Made by a program: the position numbers and the translations under genes. From NCBI GenBank assembly GCA_037576195.1, contig CM075102.1:3844001-3908000 (forward strand): a DNA stretch of 64,000 nt, read 5' to 3'. Source of the stretch: Phytoseiulus persimilis. Lineage: Eukaryota > Arthropoda > Arachnida > Mesostigmata > Phytoseiidae. Positions 44,612 to 54,684 of this stretch are shown one piece after another (the first letter of the stretch is position 1; each line of letters starts with the position of its first letter). The notes beneath the pieces are model-generated. The model was not told the origin of the DNA and did no database searches. It saw only the letters and a program-made list of their open reading frames with translations.

Positions 44612-46870
44612 TTAGCACGAGTGACTCCGGGCGTCTTGGGGCCAGCTTTCATCATTAGGGGCTGCGGGGAGTCGCTGCAGTGGGGCGACGAAAGCAGAGA
44701 GTGCCCCGCCCGTCCTGGAGGCTATCGCTGAAGTAAACTTCGGAACGGCCCTCCATGCACAACGATCAGCGCAGAGTTCGGCGGTAATCGCGGTGGAGGT
44801 GAGAGGGAGCGGAATACCAAGCAAGGAAACCAGGTGGGAGCGAAGGTCCGAGAGTGCTGGACACTCTTCGTATGTGTGAGCCGCACTGGTAACTGGCGCG
44901 ATTCCGGAAGGGTGAATGAGCATATGACGAGGCACATGTTGAAGGGGACCTCGCCGATGGTATGGGGATAGCTCAGGAATGAGCCTTGACCTGCGAGGTA
45001 TTGCGCCAGCGGTTAGCTGGAGTTTCCATGAGAGACTTGAAGCCTTGCTGGGATAGAAGATCCCGTCCAGCAGCCCGGACATCCCTTCGCGATAGATCCC
45101 CATCTAGCCTGCCACTCTGATACCAATTCCTCCCGGGAGATGAACTCTGAGGTGAATTCTGAGCGAAAGCTCTCTGATCCGCAGCTCGTGAGAGAGCGAA
45201 TCTGGAGTGCCGCCGTCGACACCGTACGGTTGACTCCGGCCACCCTGATGGCCGTGGTTCGCTGAGTTTCCTCGAGGATCCGTCCGACACAGTCATTTGA
45301 TTGTCTGCGAATCGTAGCTGCAAAGGGAATAATCCTGTCGACGACGCAAAGCGGTCGGGATTGTCGGGAAATTATAACTTTCGAACGGCTGGACCGATTT
45401 TTCTGAATTTTCGCGAGCGAGTTTTGAGTCCAGAGGAGCAACTTTTGAGCACATAACCAACTTCAAAACTCCCTCCAGGGGGGGCAAAATCGAAAGAAAA
45501 AAATGGAAAATTCACTATTCCGGCCAAACGACTGGATGGATTTGAAATCGGCGGGAAGGGTCGAAAAGCTGGTGCGATCCCGCATTTTTTTCCCATGAAA
45601 AAAATTTTCAACGGGCCCTTCGTAAGTTAGGTATAGACCGATTTTGAAAAATGCCCGTAACTCCTCGAAAAATGCACTTTTTTCATCGGATAAAAAGCGG
45701 AGGATGCGTGCAATTTATCGGGCTAGCTTATGCAGTCGATAAACCAATCATTTTTCCTGGGCAAATCGCTGTTATAACCTCATTTTGGTGAAAAAAAATT
45801 GCTGTTCTTCGTTACTTCCTGTGGGAGCTATTGCCGATATTGGCGCCGCGTGGATCCCAAAATGGTGGGAGGCGGCAACCTTGGGACTTTCGGCTCGAAT
45901 CCGATCTCATGCTAGTGTCATGACTCAATAAAATCGATTCCACGGATTTTAGACTCGTGGTCAAACTGACCGTTTGGTCGATTTCGACGAAAACAGGGCA
46001 CTTGCGGGCATATATCGAAATTCGTGAAAACAACAATGGTTTGGCGCAAACTCTGTAAGCTGGATGACGTGCGGGGATACCAGACGCACCTCTCGGAGCC
46101 GCGTGCGAGCTTGGGTGCTTTGAAGGGTGGACCATTTTGGAGAAGAAAACTAAAAAAATGCGTTTTTTAACCTAGATGAGGTTATAACAGCGATTCGCCC
46201 AGGAAAAGTAATTGGTTTATCGACGGCATCAGGCATTGCACGCATCCTTCGTTTTTTATCCGATGATTCAAAAATCGGTCCAACGTCCCAAACGAAGGGC
46301 CCGTTGAAAATTTTTCTCATGGGAAACAATATGCGGAATCGCACCACCTTTCCGAACCTTCTCGCCGATCTTAAATGCATCCAGTCGTTTGGCCGGTTCC
46401 ATTAGTTCCATTTTTTTTTTCGATTTTGCTCCCTTCGGAGAGAGTTTTGAAGTTGGTTATATACTCGAAAAATGCTCCTCTGGACTCAGAACTCGCTTGC
46501 GAAAATTCAGGAACATCGGTCCAGCCGTTCAAAAGTTATGATTCTCCGACAATCCCGACCGCTGTGCGACGGGAGTCAGACGCCCCTGTGACGCGGGAAA
46601 GGATCCTCGCGATTGCCATGGCCATTTTAGGGCCTTCGCAGCAGCAAGAGTGATATGTGCTCTGCTGAAGAGGCTGTCGTCGAGGATGGAGCCGAGGTAC
46701 CGATAAGTCGGTCTGGTGGGAGTCCGGCAGCCGTTAAGCATTATCGGGACATCGTGAGGGCATTTCCCGTTGAGGAAAGCTGTCCTGACTTCGCAGGTGA
46801 CATGACAAGACCTCGAGGCTGCATGACCATGGCCGGTGATTCATTGATGCCCGTGTGAAGGATGAAGGGG
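44612..46870 (-). pseudogene. LINE ORF2 carboxy-terminal part, split by a Transib-like element
   Basis: Minus-strand coding runs from about 46870 (VRTAFLNGKCPHDVP, YRYLGSILDDSLFSRAHI, IARILSRVTGASDS) to 46567, resumes at 45346 (VAGVNRTVSTAALQI) and continues to 44612 (AAHTYEECPALSDLRSHLV). These are segments after the reverse transcriptase core of a jockey/R1-like LINE: YLG...D, the AYRTVSTAAL motif, and a zinc-knuckle region before ECPAL. The element at 45347-46566 sits exactly between SDSR and R, and the reading continues across it. Frame shifts are present, so it is dead. Confidence 0.7.
45347..46566. mobile_element. Non-autonomous Transib-like foldback element, 1220 bp, CGACG target duplication
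   Basis: The left end CAAAGCGGTCGGGATTGTCG begins at 45347 and the right end CCGACCGCTGTG closes at 46566. CGACG flanks both sides (45342-45346 and 46567-46571). The left arm (about 455 bp) is the outer part of the long inverted repeat and the right arm (about 755 bp) is nearly the full repeat. The inner left arm and any transposase are deleted, so the arms meet near 45805. It can fold into a hairpin of more than 400 bp. The first five bases after the TSD are CAAAG against CACAG in the intact element. Confidence 0.8.
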
Positions 46871-46936
46871 TCGGAATGGGTGATGACGAGAGCCATAGGA
46901 GTGAAAGAACTGACATAGGATATGAAAACATCGTTG

Positions 46937-47420
46937 TCCTACATATGATCCGCTTCGTCTGTCAGTCTGAGCTATGGAGGTTGTTTCGGGATCGATCTGA
47001 CCTTACTGTCTTTGTCCAAGGAGGTGATTCCGGGATCGATCTGACCATTATTTTTGGAGTCCATGCAGGCGTTTCGGGGGTCGATTTGACCTCTACGATT
47101 GTCTATGAAAGCCTACTAGACCTTCTCCGAGAGTCCACAAGGCCGTCTACAAGCGCAAAAGAGCTCAGAAGACCGTCAACGAGACTCTACGGGACCTCAT
47201 ACGATTGCGAGCTATAACGAAGAGCTTTAGAAACACCCGAAGAACGGTCCACTGTCGGATTCCGGAAGCTGATACAGGAAAGTGACAACATATACCGATC
47301 AGAAGGATAAGAATATAGTTTTAGAAATGATGTTGACCCAATGAAGAGGGAGTAAAGTGCCTCCCTGCCAGAGAGAGCAGTGCGACCGCGGCTGACCGCT
47401 ATCGGCCCAAGGTCGGCTGG
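46937..47420 (+). mobile_element. Helitron-like minisatellite element, copy D (484 bp, almost no array)
   Basis: The 5' end TCCTACATATGATCCGC and the CGTCTGTCAGTCTG leader start at 46937. The 3' module TTGACCCAATGAAGAG (about 47334) leads to GGTCGGCTGG at 47420, followed by T. Only two or three recognisable 45 bp-type units remain (GGTGATTCCGGGATCGATCTGACC at 47021 in part). It shows that the ends and array vary independently. The base before the 5' TC is G, unlike the A of copies B and E. Confidence 0.6.
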
Positions 47421-47639
47421 TCTTATGGACAGGAATACCCCGCACGGTACGGCTTGTCCGTTCCGTATTCAACCGTATTATTCGAAACCGTACTAAGCGG
47501 GGTGCTGAATACTTGGCAAAGCAATGCGAATTTCGACTCCGTGAGTTCCGCACTAGTTTGTTCGGGGGATTCCGTGCGTCAGCATATCAAATTATAGCAG
47601 GCGATGTGGAACATGCATCCTGGCCAAGGAAGTGTCAAT
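47421..47639. other. No gene seen; likely LINE 3' region
   Basis: This 219 bp lies between the minisatellite element and the carboxy end of the minus-strand LINE. It probably holds that LINE's decayed 3' end. Confidence 0.3.
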
Positions 47640-49093
47640 AAGGACGCCGGCGCTCACCGAACGCCACATGGCATGCACATCCTTTGGGCGTCCGATGATT
47701 GCGTGGGAGGCGCCGTTTTCATGGTGCCTGAACACGTCCGGTCCGAAGGACGAGGTTTCGAGTGAGGAGGACAGGGTCCCATCACCAATGAGGCGAACAG
47801 TACGCTTGTGTATAGAATCGAGGAAAGGGATGAAGGGGCGGCGCTCCCCAAGACATGCTAGTAGTACTCGAGAGCGGCACGAATTTGAGTTTCATAGATC
47901 AAAGGAAGATGAGAGGGGGAAAAATAGCGCTTGGCTCGAAAAAGGAAGCCAAGCTTTTGGGAAGCTGATTTAGCCACGGTTGCGATGTGATAGTGCCATT
48001 CGGAGAGAGGGACACGCCTAATATTGAGACAGCTGGCGTGGGAGTCAATTTGTCGTTGCCGAAATAAATGTCGAGAGGTGTGGGACGGGTCTCCTCCAAG
48101 AAAAGGCTGAATTGTGTGTTCAGAGAATTGAACTGGGACAAATCGGCTGAGCCCAAGTTCAGAATTGTTCGGAGACCGAAATTGAGGGAGTCTAGCATTG
48201 TGGATTGAGAGGAGCTGGTTTGGGCAGCGGTCGGGTACTTTTTGAAGGAGAACCCAGCGTGAAGCGTACTGTCATCCGCGAAGCTGTGGAAAGGGGTTCG
48301 ATGTGGAGACGGGAAGATTATTGAAATGCATCAGAAAGAGAGTTGGAGAGAGTACTGAGCCCTAGGGTACGCCCGCATCCAATGAGAAAGACCTGGAGAC
48401 AGCACCATCGGCCATAACCTTCATGGAGCGGTGACTGAGAAAACTTGAAATCTAGTTACAGAGCACCAGCTGGATACCGAAGGAGGGAAGCTTGTCGAGG
48501 AGAGCTGCATGCAAAACTCTATCAAATGCCTTGGAGATATCAAGGACAACGGCAATAGTTTCACCGTATTTCTCGATGGTTGCGTTCCAGAGGTGGGTGG
48601 CAAATAGCAAAATATCGCCAGTGGAGCGACCTCTTCGAAAGCCATACTGACGATAACTAATGAGGGAGGACTGTTCGAGATGGGAGAGGAGTCGCCAATT
48701 GATGGCTTTCTCCGTAACCCTGGATAGAATGGAGACTGGACGATAATTAGAGGGCAGGGATTTATCACCCTTCTTGGGGATAGGTTTGACGAGGGCAAGC
48801 TTTCGGCAGTCTGGGAAGATGGTGGAATCGAAGGAAAGACAAAAAAAAGTCTACAGAGGATGGGAGTTAGTTAGGGGGCGCAATTTTTCGTAACCATTGC
48901 AGGGATACCATCACGGGCCTGGAGCCTTGGAAACATCGAGGGAACGGAGTTGAACGAAATCGGAGTCATGGAAGGTGATACGCGAGAAGGAGGGGTATGG
49001 ATTTGATTGCCGGTATCAAAAATTAGAATTTTCCGCAAATACCTCAGCGAGGCTATTGGCCTTATCTGCGGGAGTTGTTGCAAGTATTCTGAA
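47640..49093 (-). pseudogene. Jockey-like LINE reverse transcriptase pseudogene
   Basis: Reading down the minus strand: DKANSLAEVFAENSNF (about 49075-49030), KLALVKPIPKKGDKSLPSNY (about 48810), RPVSILSRVTEKAIN, YGFRRGRSTGDILLFATH (about 48645), motif A IAVVLDISKAFDRV (about 48550), SHRSMKVMADGA, motif B GVP*GSVLSPTLF with TAG in place of Gln (about 48372), motif C FADDSTLHAGFSF after a frame shift (about 48280), and SIHKRTVRLIGD near 47810. The order is complete, so identification as a reverse transcriptase is firm, but many stops and shifts show it is dead. Its 5' side is cut by the large minisatellite element at 49094. Confidence 0.8.
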
Positions 49094-52000
49094 CCAGCCG
49101 GCCTTTGGCCGACTGGAGTCGGCCGCGCTGCGCGCGGTTGGACGGCGCTCCCTGCCATCGGGGCACTTTTCTCTCCTTTCATTGGGTCAGCATTCTGATT
49201 TTGAAAAATATGGTCAGATTGACCCCGGAATCACCCCCCGGAGTTGGAAAGTAATGCTCGGATTGGTCTCGGAATCACCCCTCCAGAGTTGGGAAGTAAT
49301 GCTCAGATTGGTCTCGGAATCACCCCGCCAGAGTTGGGAAGTAATGCTCAGATTGGTCTGGGAATCACCCCCCCAGAGTTGGGAAGTAATGCTCAGATTG
49401 GTCTCGGAATCACCCCCCCCCCCCCAGAGTTGGCAAGTAATGCTCAGATTGGTCTCGGAATCACCCCTCCAGAGTTGGGAAGTAATGCTCAGATTGGTCT
49501 CGGAATCACCCCGCCAGAGTTGGGAAGTAATGCTCAGATTGATCTCGGAATCACCCCTCCAGAGTTGGGAAGTAATGCTCAGATTGGTCTCGGAATCACC
49601 CCCCCCCCCTCCCAGAGTTGAGAAGTAATGCTCAGATTGGTCTCGGAATCACCCTTCCAGAGTTGGGAAGTAATGCTCAGATTGGTCTCGGAATCACCCC
49701 TCCAGAGTTGGGAAGTAATGCTCAGATTGGTCTCGGAATCACCCCTCCAGAGTTGGGAAGTAATGCTCAGATTGGTCTCGGAATCACCCCTCCAGAGTTG
49801 GGAAGTAATGCTCAGATTGGTCTCGGAATCACCCCTCCAGAGTTGGGAAGTAATGCTCAGATTGGTCTCGGAATCACCCCTCCAGAGTTGGGAAGTAATG
49901 CTCAGATTGGTCTCGGAATCACTCCTCCAGAGTTGAGAAGTAATGCTCAGATTGATCTCGGAATCACCCCTCCAGAGTTGGGAAGTAATGCTCAGATTGG
50001 TCTCGGAATCACCCCTCCAGAGTTGGGAAGTAATGCTCAGATTGGTCTCGGAATCACCCCTCCAGAGTTGGGAAGTAATGCTCAGATTGACCCCGGAATC
50101 ACCCCTTCGGAGTTGGAAAGTAATGCTCAGATTGGTCTCGGAATCACCCCTCCAGAGTTGAGAAGTAATGCTCAGATTGGTCTCGGAATCACCCCTCCAG
50201 AGTTGGGGAATAATGCTCAGATTGGTCTCGAAATCACCCCTCCAGAGTTGGGGAATAATGCTCAGATTGGTCTCGGAATCACCCCTCCAGAGTTGGGAAG
50301 TAATGCTCAGATTGGTCCCGGAATCACCCCTCCAGAGTTGAGAAGTAATGCTCAGATTGCTCTTGGAATCACCCCTCCAGAGTTGTGAAGTAATGCTCAG
50401 ATTGGTCTTGAAATCACCCCTCCAGAGTTGAGAAGTAATGCTCAGATTGGTCTCGGAATCACCCCTCCAGAGTTGAGAAGTAATGCTCAGATTGGTCTCG
50501 GAATCACCCCTCCAGAGTTGGGAAGTAATGCTCAGATTGGTCTCGGAATCACCCCTCCAGAGTTGGGAAGTAATGCTCAGATTGGTCTCGGAATCACCCC
50601 TCCAGAGTTGGGAAGTAATGCTCAGATTGGTCTCGGAATCACCCCTCCAGAGTTGGGAAGTAATGCTCAGATTGGTCTCGGAATCACTCCTCCAGAGTTG
50701 AGAAGTAATGCTCAGATTGGTCTCGGAATCACCCCCCCAGAGTTGAGAAGTAATGCTCAGATTGGTCTCGGAATCACCCTTCCAGAGTTGGGAAGTAATG
50801 CTCAGATTGGTCTCGGAATCACTCCTCCAGAGTTGAGAAGTAATGCTCAGATTGATCTCGGAATCACCCCTCCAGAGTTGGGAAGTAATGCTCAGATTGG
50901 TCTCGGAATCACCCCTCCAGAGTTGGGAAGTAATGCTCAGATTGGTCTCGGAATCACCCCTCCAGAGTTGGGAAGTAATGCTCAGATTGACCCCGGAATC
51001 ACCCCTCCGGAGTTGGAAAGTAATGCTCAGATTGGTCTCGGAATCACCCCTCCAGAGTTGAGAAGTAATGCTCAGATTGGTCTCGGAATCACCCCTCCAG
51101 AGTTGGGGAATAATGCTCAGATTGGTCTCGGAATCACCCCTCCAGAGTTGGGGAATAATGCTCAGATTGGTCTCGGAATCACCCCTCCAGAGTTGTGAAG
51201 TAATGCTCAGATTGGTCTTGGAATCACCCCTCCAGAGTTGAGAAGTAATGCTCAGATTGGTCTCGGAATCACCCCTCCAGAGTTGAGAAGTAATGCTCAG
51301 ATTGGTCTCGGAATCACCCCTCCAGAGTTGTGAAGTAATGCTCAGATTGGTCTTGGAATCACCCCTCCAGAGTTGAGAAGTTATGCTCAGATTGGTCTCG
51401 GAATCACCCCTCCAGAGTTGGGAAGTAATGCTCAGATTGGTCTCGGAATCACCCCTCCAGAGTTGGGAAATAATGCTCAGATTGCTCTCGGAATCACCCC
51501 TCCAGAGTTGAGAAGTAATGCTCAGATTGCTCTCGGAATCACCCCTCCAGAGTTGTGAAGTGACAGATCGGTCTTGGAATCACCCCTCCAGAGTTAAGAA
51601 GTAATGCTCAGATTGGTCTCGGAATCACCCCTCCAGAGTTGAGAAGTAATGCTCAGATTGGTCTCGGAATCACCCCTCCAGAGTTGGGAAATAATGCTCA
51701 GATTGGTCTCGGAATCACCCCTCCAGAGTTGGGAAGTAATGCTCAGATTGGTCTCGGAATCACCCCTCCAGAGTTGAGAAGTAATGCTCAGATTGGTCTC
51801 GGAATCACCCCTCCAGAGTTGGAAAGTAATGCTCAGATTGCTCTCGGAATCACCCCTCCAGAGTTGAGAAGTAATGCTCAGATTGGTCTCGGAATCACCC
51901 CTCCAGAGTTGAGAAGTAATGCTCAGATTGGTCTCGGAATCAGCCCTCCAGAGTTAAGAAGTAATGCTCAGATTGGTCTCGGAATCACCCCTCCAGAGTT

Positions 52001-53103
52001 GAGAAGTAATGCTCAGATTGCTCTCGGAATCACCCCTCCAGAGTTGAGAAGTAATGCTCAGATTGGTCTCGGAATCACCCCTCCAGAGTTGAGAAGTAAT
52101 GCTCAGATTGGTCTCGGAATCACCCCTCCAGAGTTAAGAAGTAATGCTCAGATTGGTCTCGGAATCACCCCTCCAGAGTTGAGAAGTAATGCTCAGATTG
52201 CTCTCGGAATCACCCCTCCAGAGTTGAGAAGTAATGCTCAGATTGGTCTCGGAATCACCCCTCCAGAGTTGGAAAGTAATGCTCAGATTGGTCTTGGAAT
52301 CACCCCTCCACGTTTTGAAAAGTATGGTCAGATTGGTCTCGGAATCACCCCTCCAGAGTTGGAAAGTAATGCTCAGATTGCTCTCGGAATCACCCCTCCA
52401 GAGTTGAGAAGTAATGCTCAGATTGGTCTCGGAATCACCCCTCCAGAGTTGGGAAGTAATGCTCAGATTGGTCTCGGAATCACCCCTCCAGAGTTGAGAA
52501 GTAATGCTCAGATTGCTCTCGGAATCACCCCCCCAGAGTTGAGAAGTAATGCTCAGATTGCTCTCGGAATCACCCCTCCAGAGTTGAGAAGTAATGCTCA
52601 GATTGCTCTCGGAATCACCCCTCCAGAGTTGGAAAGTAATGCTCAGATTGCTCTCGGAATCACCCCTCCAGAGTTGAGAAGTAATGCTCAGATTGGTCTC
52701 GGAATCACCCCTCCAGAGTTGAGAAGTAATGCTCAGATTGGTCTCGGAATCACCCCTCCAGAGTTGAGAAGTAATGCTCAGATTGCTCTCGGAATCACCC
52801 CTCCAGAGTTGAGAAGTAATGCTCAGATTGGTCTCGGAATCACCCCTCCAGAGTTGGAAAGTAATGCTCAGATTGGTCTTGGAATCACCCCTCCACGTTT
52901 TGAAAAGTATGGTCAGATCGGTTCTAGAATCACCCCTCCAGCTTTTGAAAAGTATAGTCAGACTCGTACCGGAATCACCTCTCCAGACTCGGGAGAGTAT
53001 GTTCAGATTGGTCCCGGAATTACCTTCATGTCTTCCAGAAAAAGTGCGGACGAACCGACAAACTGACAAACTGACAGACTAAGCCGATTATATATAGTAA
53101 GGA
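49094..53103 (-). mobile_element. Helitron-like minisatellite element, copy E (4.0 kb, both ends intact)
   Basis: On the minus strand the 5' end is TCCTTACTATATATAATCGG at 53103, preceded by A. The leader CTGTCAGTTTGTCAGTTTGT follows, then the 45 bp array. The 3' module contains CCGTCCAACCGCGCGCAGCG and a perfect hairpin GGCCGACT-CC-AGTCGGCC (about 49107-49124), then AAAGGCCGGCTGG ending at 49094 and followed by T. This satisfies the canonical Helitron rules: TC start, CTRR end, hairpin 10-13 bases inside, A|T target, no target duplication. It lies inside a LINE. It encodes no Rep-helicase and must rely on enzymes from elsewhere. Confidence 0.75.
49200..53040 (-). repeat. Minisatellite array, about 85 copies of a 45 bp unit
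   Basis: The plus-strand unit is GGAATCACCCCTCCAGAGTT plus 25 further bases (GGGAAGTAATGCTCAGATTGGTCTC, in two parts), 45 bp in total. Variants differ at the GGG/GAG/GAA position, GGTCTC/GCTCTC and GGTCCC. Because 45 is divisible by three, several frames on both strands stay open for hundreds of codons, for instance the GLGITPPELGSNAQI frame. These are not credible genes: they lack starts, and they break wherever the unit length changes. Poly-C expansions occur at 49409-49424 and 49601-49612. A longer-period substructure is described in the findings. Confidence 0.9.
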
Positions 53104-54684
53104 TAAGGATGAGCCCGCGTTGTGAGGTCGACGCAGTTGATGATAACCGGCAAACGAACCGTTGACATTAGATCCCTGACGACAACATAGCTCGGGAGAG
53201 GGTTCCCTCCACTCGATGGAGTCAGAGAACTGGTATAAAAACAGTGGTACGTTTCGGCGGAGAACCCGTACTTTAGCGAACTCATACTAATCGAAGCCGT
53301 AAGATGCGGGGTAGTCCTGTACACAAGGTGGTCAATGAGGGTCGAGAATTTCCTTACCCTCCCTTCTTTGGTCATTACCGGGTGGTCCGATTCTGGAAAT
53401 CTTCCTTGTGATCGACGGCTGGCAGGATTCGTGAAGCCTGTAGTTAGGATATCGGAGATGCGTAGAGTCAAGAGGGTTTGAGATTTGAGTTCCTGAGGGA
53501 AAGCAAGGAAGAGCCTTCGGTGTTGGTGGACTGAGCAGAGATTGAAATGGTGCCTCTGATGTTTCAGGAATGGATGGAGAGATTGCAACGTCGGGAGATA
53601 TTGGAGGCCGCAGATTACGACGGGGACTCTGGAGAGAAACTTCCAGACATGAGTGTTTTTGATTCGAGGTCGAGATGGAAGCGAGGAAGGGGAAGGAAAA
53701 CAATCCGCTAAAAGACCTCGACGGGGGACAACACGCGAGACCTACCCAGACCACAGGTTACGGTGCCTCGGCGCTATCAGTAGCATACGGCGGTGGTTCC
53801 TCACTGGGCGATTCAGAATATCTACCACCTAACGAAACCCTTCCGTTTTTTGACCGCTCATTTTTACTCATCTCCAATACAATGTGGGGATGAAGGGAAG
53901 ACGCGTTGGTTCCGACCGATGCGGTGCCGGATCAATTTATTCAGGTCTGAGCTTTGACTGAACTTCCCGCGTTTCAATCGTCAACTATCGCTCGAACGGC
54001 ACGAACTGAGCGTCGTCCCTCGGAAGTTTCTGCCAAGTTTCGATCGGGAAGGGATCGCGTTTCACTCTTCATTGGGTGCTTTCCGGCGCGAACCCCGTTC
54101 TCACTATACCTCATGCCTGGCGAATTCGAATACCGTATTCCTTCCATCTAAAGATTCTGCTCCATCAGAGGGCCATGCTGCATCATACGGGCATGTTCCG
54201 CGCGTCTGTTGGAATAATGTGGACGGGCTTGCTTCAATACACGGGTTCCTTTTGGAAGATAGAGAAGGAGAAGGTCATGCCTTCCAATCAGAAGAAATGT
54301 AGTGATTGCGCCACCGAGGAACTTCTTCTCTGTGGCGCGGTAGGATGAAACAGAACAACAGAGAGTAGGATTCGCGGCTCAGCGTGAAATGGCACATTTT
54401 CCCTATTCGTAATTTTTCCGCCTCACAGTTCATCGGGAACCTAGACACTCTCCTTTCAACGATCTAGATCCGGTCAAGTTCTCTTGACTTTATTCCTCGT
54501 TACGAGGATCGTAAACCGACATCCCCTTCTGGATGAGGGTCTGCCCCATGCAGATAACATTTTTTCCACGGTCATAATGGAATCCGCTTCGGAATTCGAC
54601 TCATTCGTCATTCGGATTCACGTTCTTATTAAAGTTTCTCTCCTCGAGCGCGTTCATATCTACGGCGAAGAGTACACTTGAAAG
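53104..54684. other. No firmly supported gene
   Basis: Two overlapping minus frames (53088-53588, 166 codons; 53332-53754, 140 codons) and short plus frames are present. One minus frame has moderately coding-like composition, but I cannot name a family. The last 200 bp are the 3' flank of the ionotropic receptor gene. Confidence 0.3.

Noticed and set aside
48421-48798. 125-codon minus-strand frame rich in Pro and Ser
   Set aside because: It is an out-of-frame shadow; the neighbouring frame gives clear reverse transcriptase motifs.
49244-53069. Long open frames of GLGITPPELGSNAQI-type repeats on the plus strand and matching frames on the minus strand
   Set aside because: They arise because the 45 bp minisatellite unit is divisible by three. 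Several frames on both strands are open at once, and the unit is shared by non-coding copies elsewhere.
49094-53103. CRISPR array
   Set aside because: The units are contiguous 45 bp tandem copies without unique spacers, in an animal genome.
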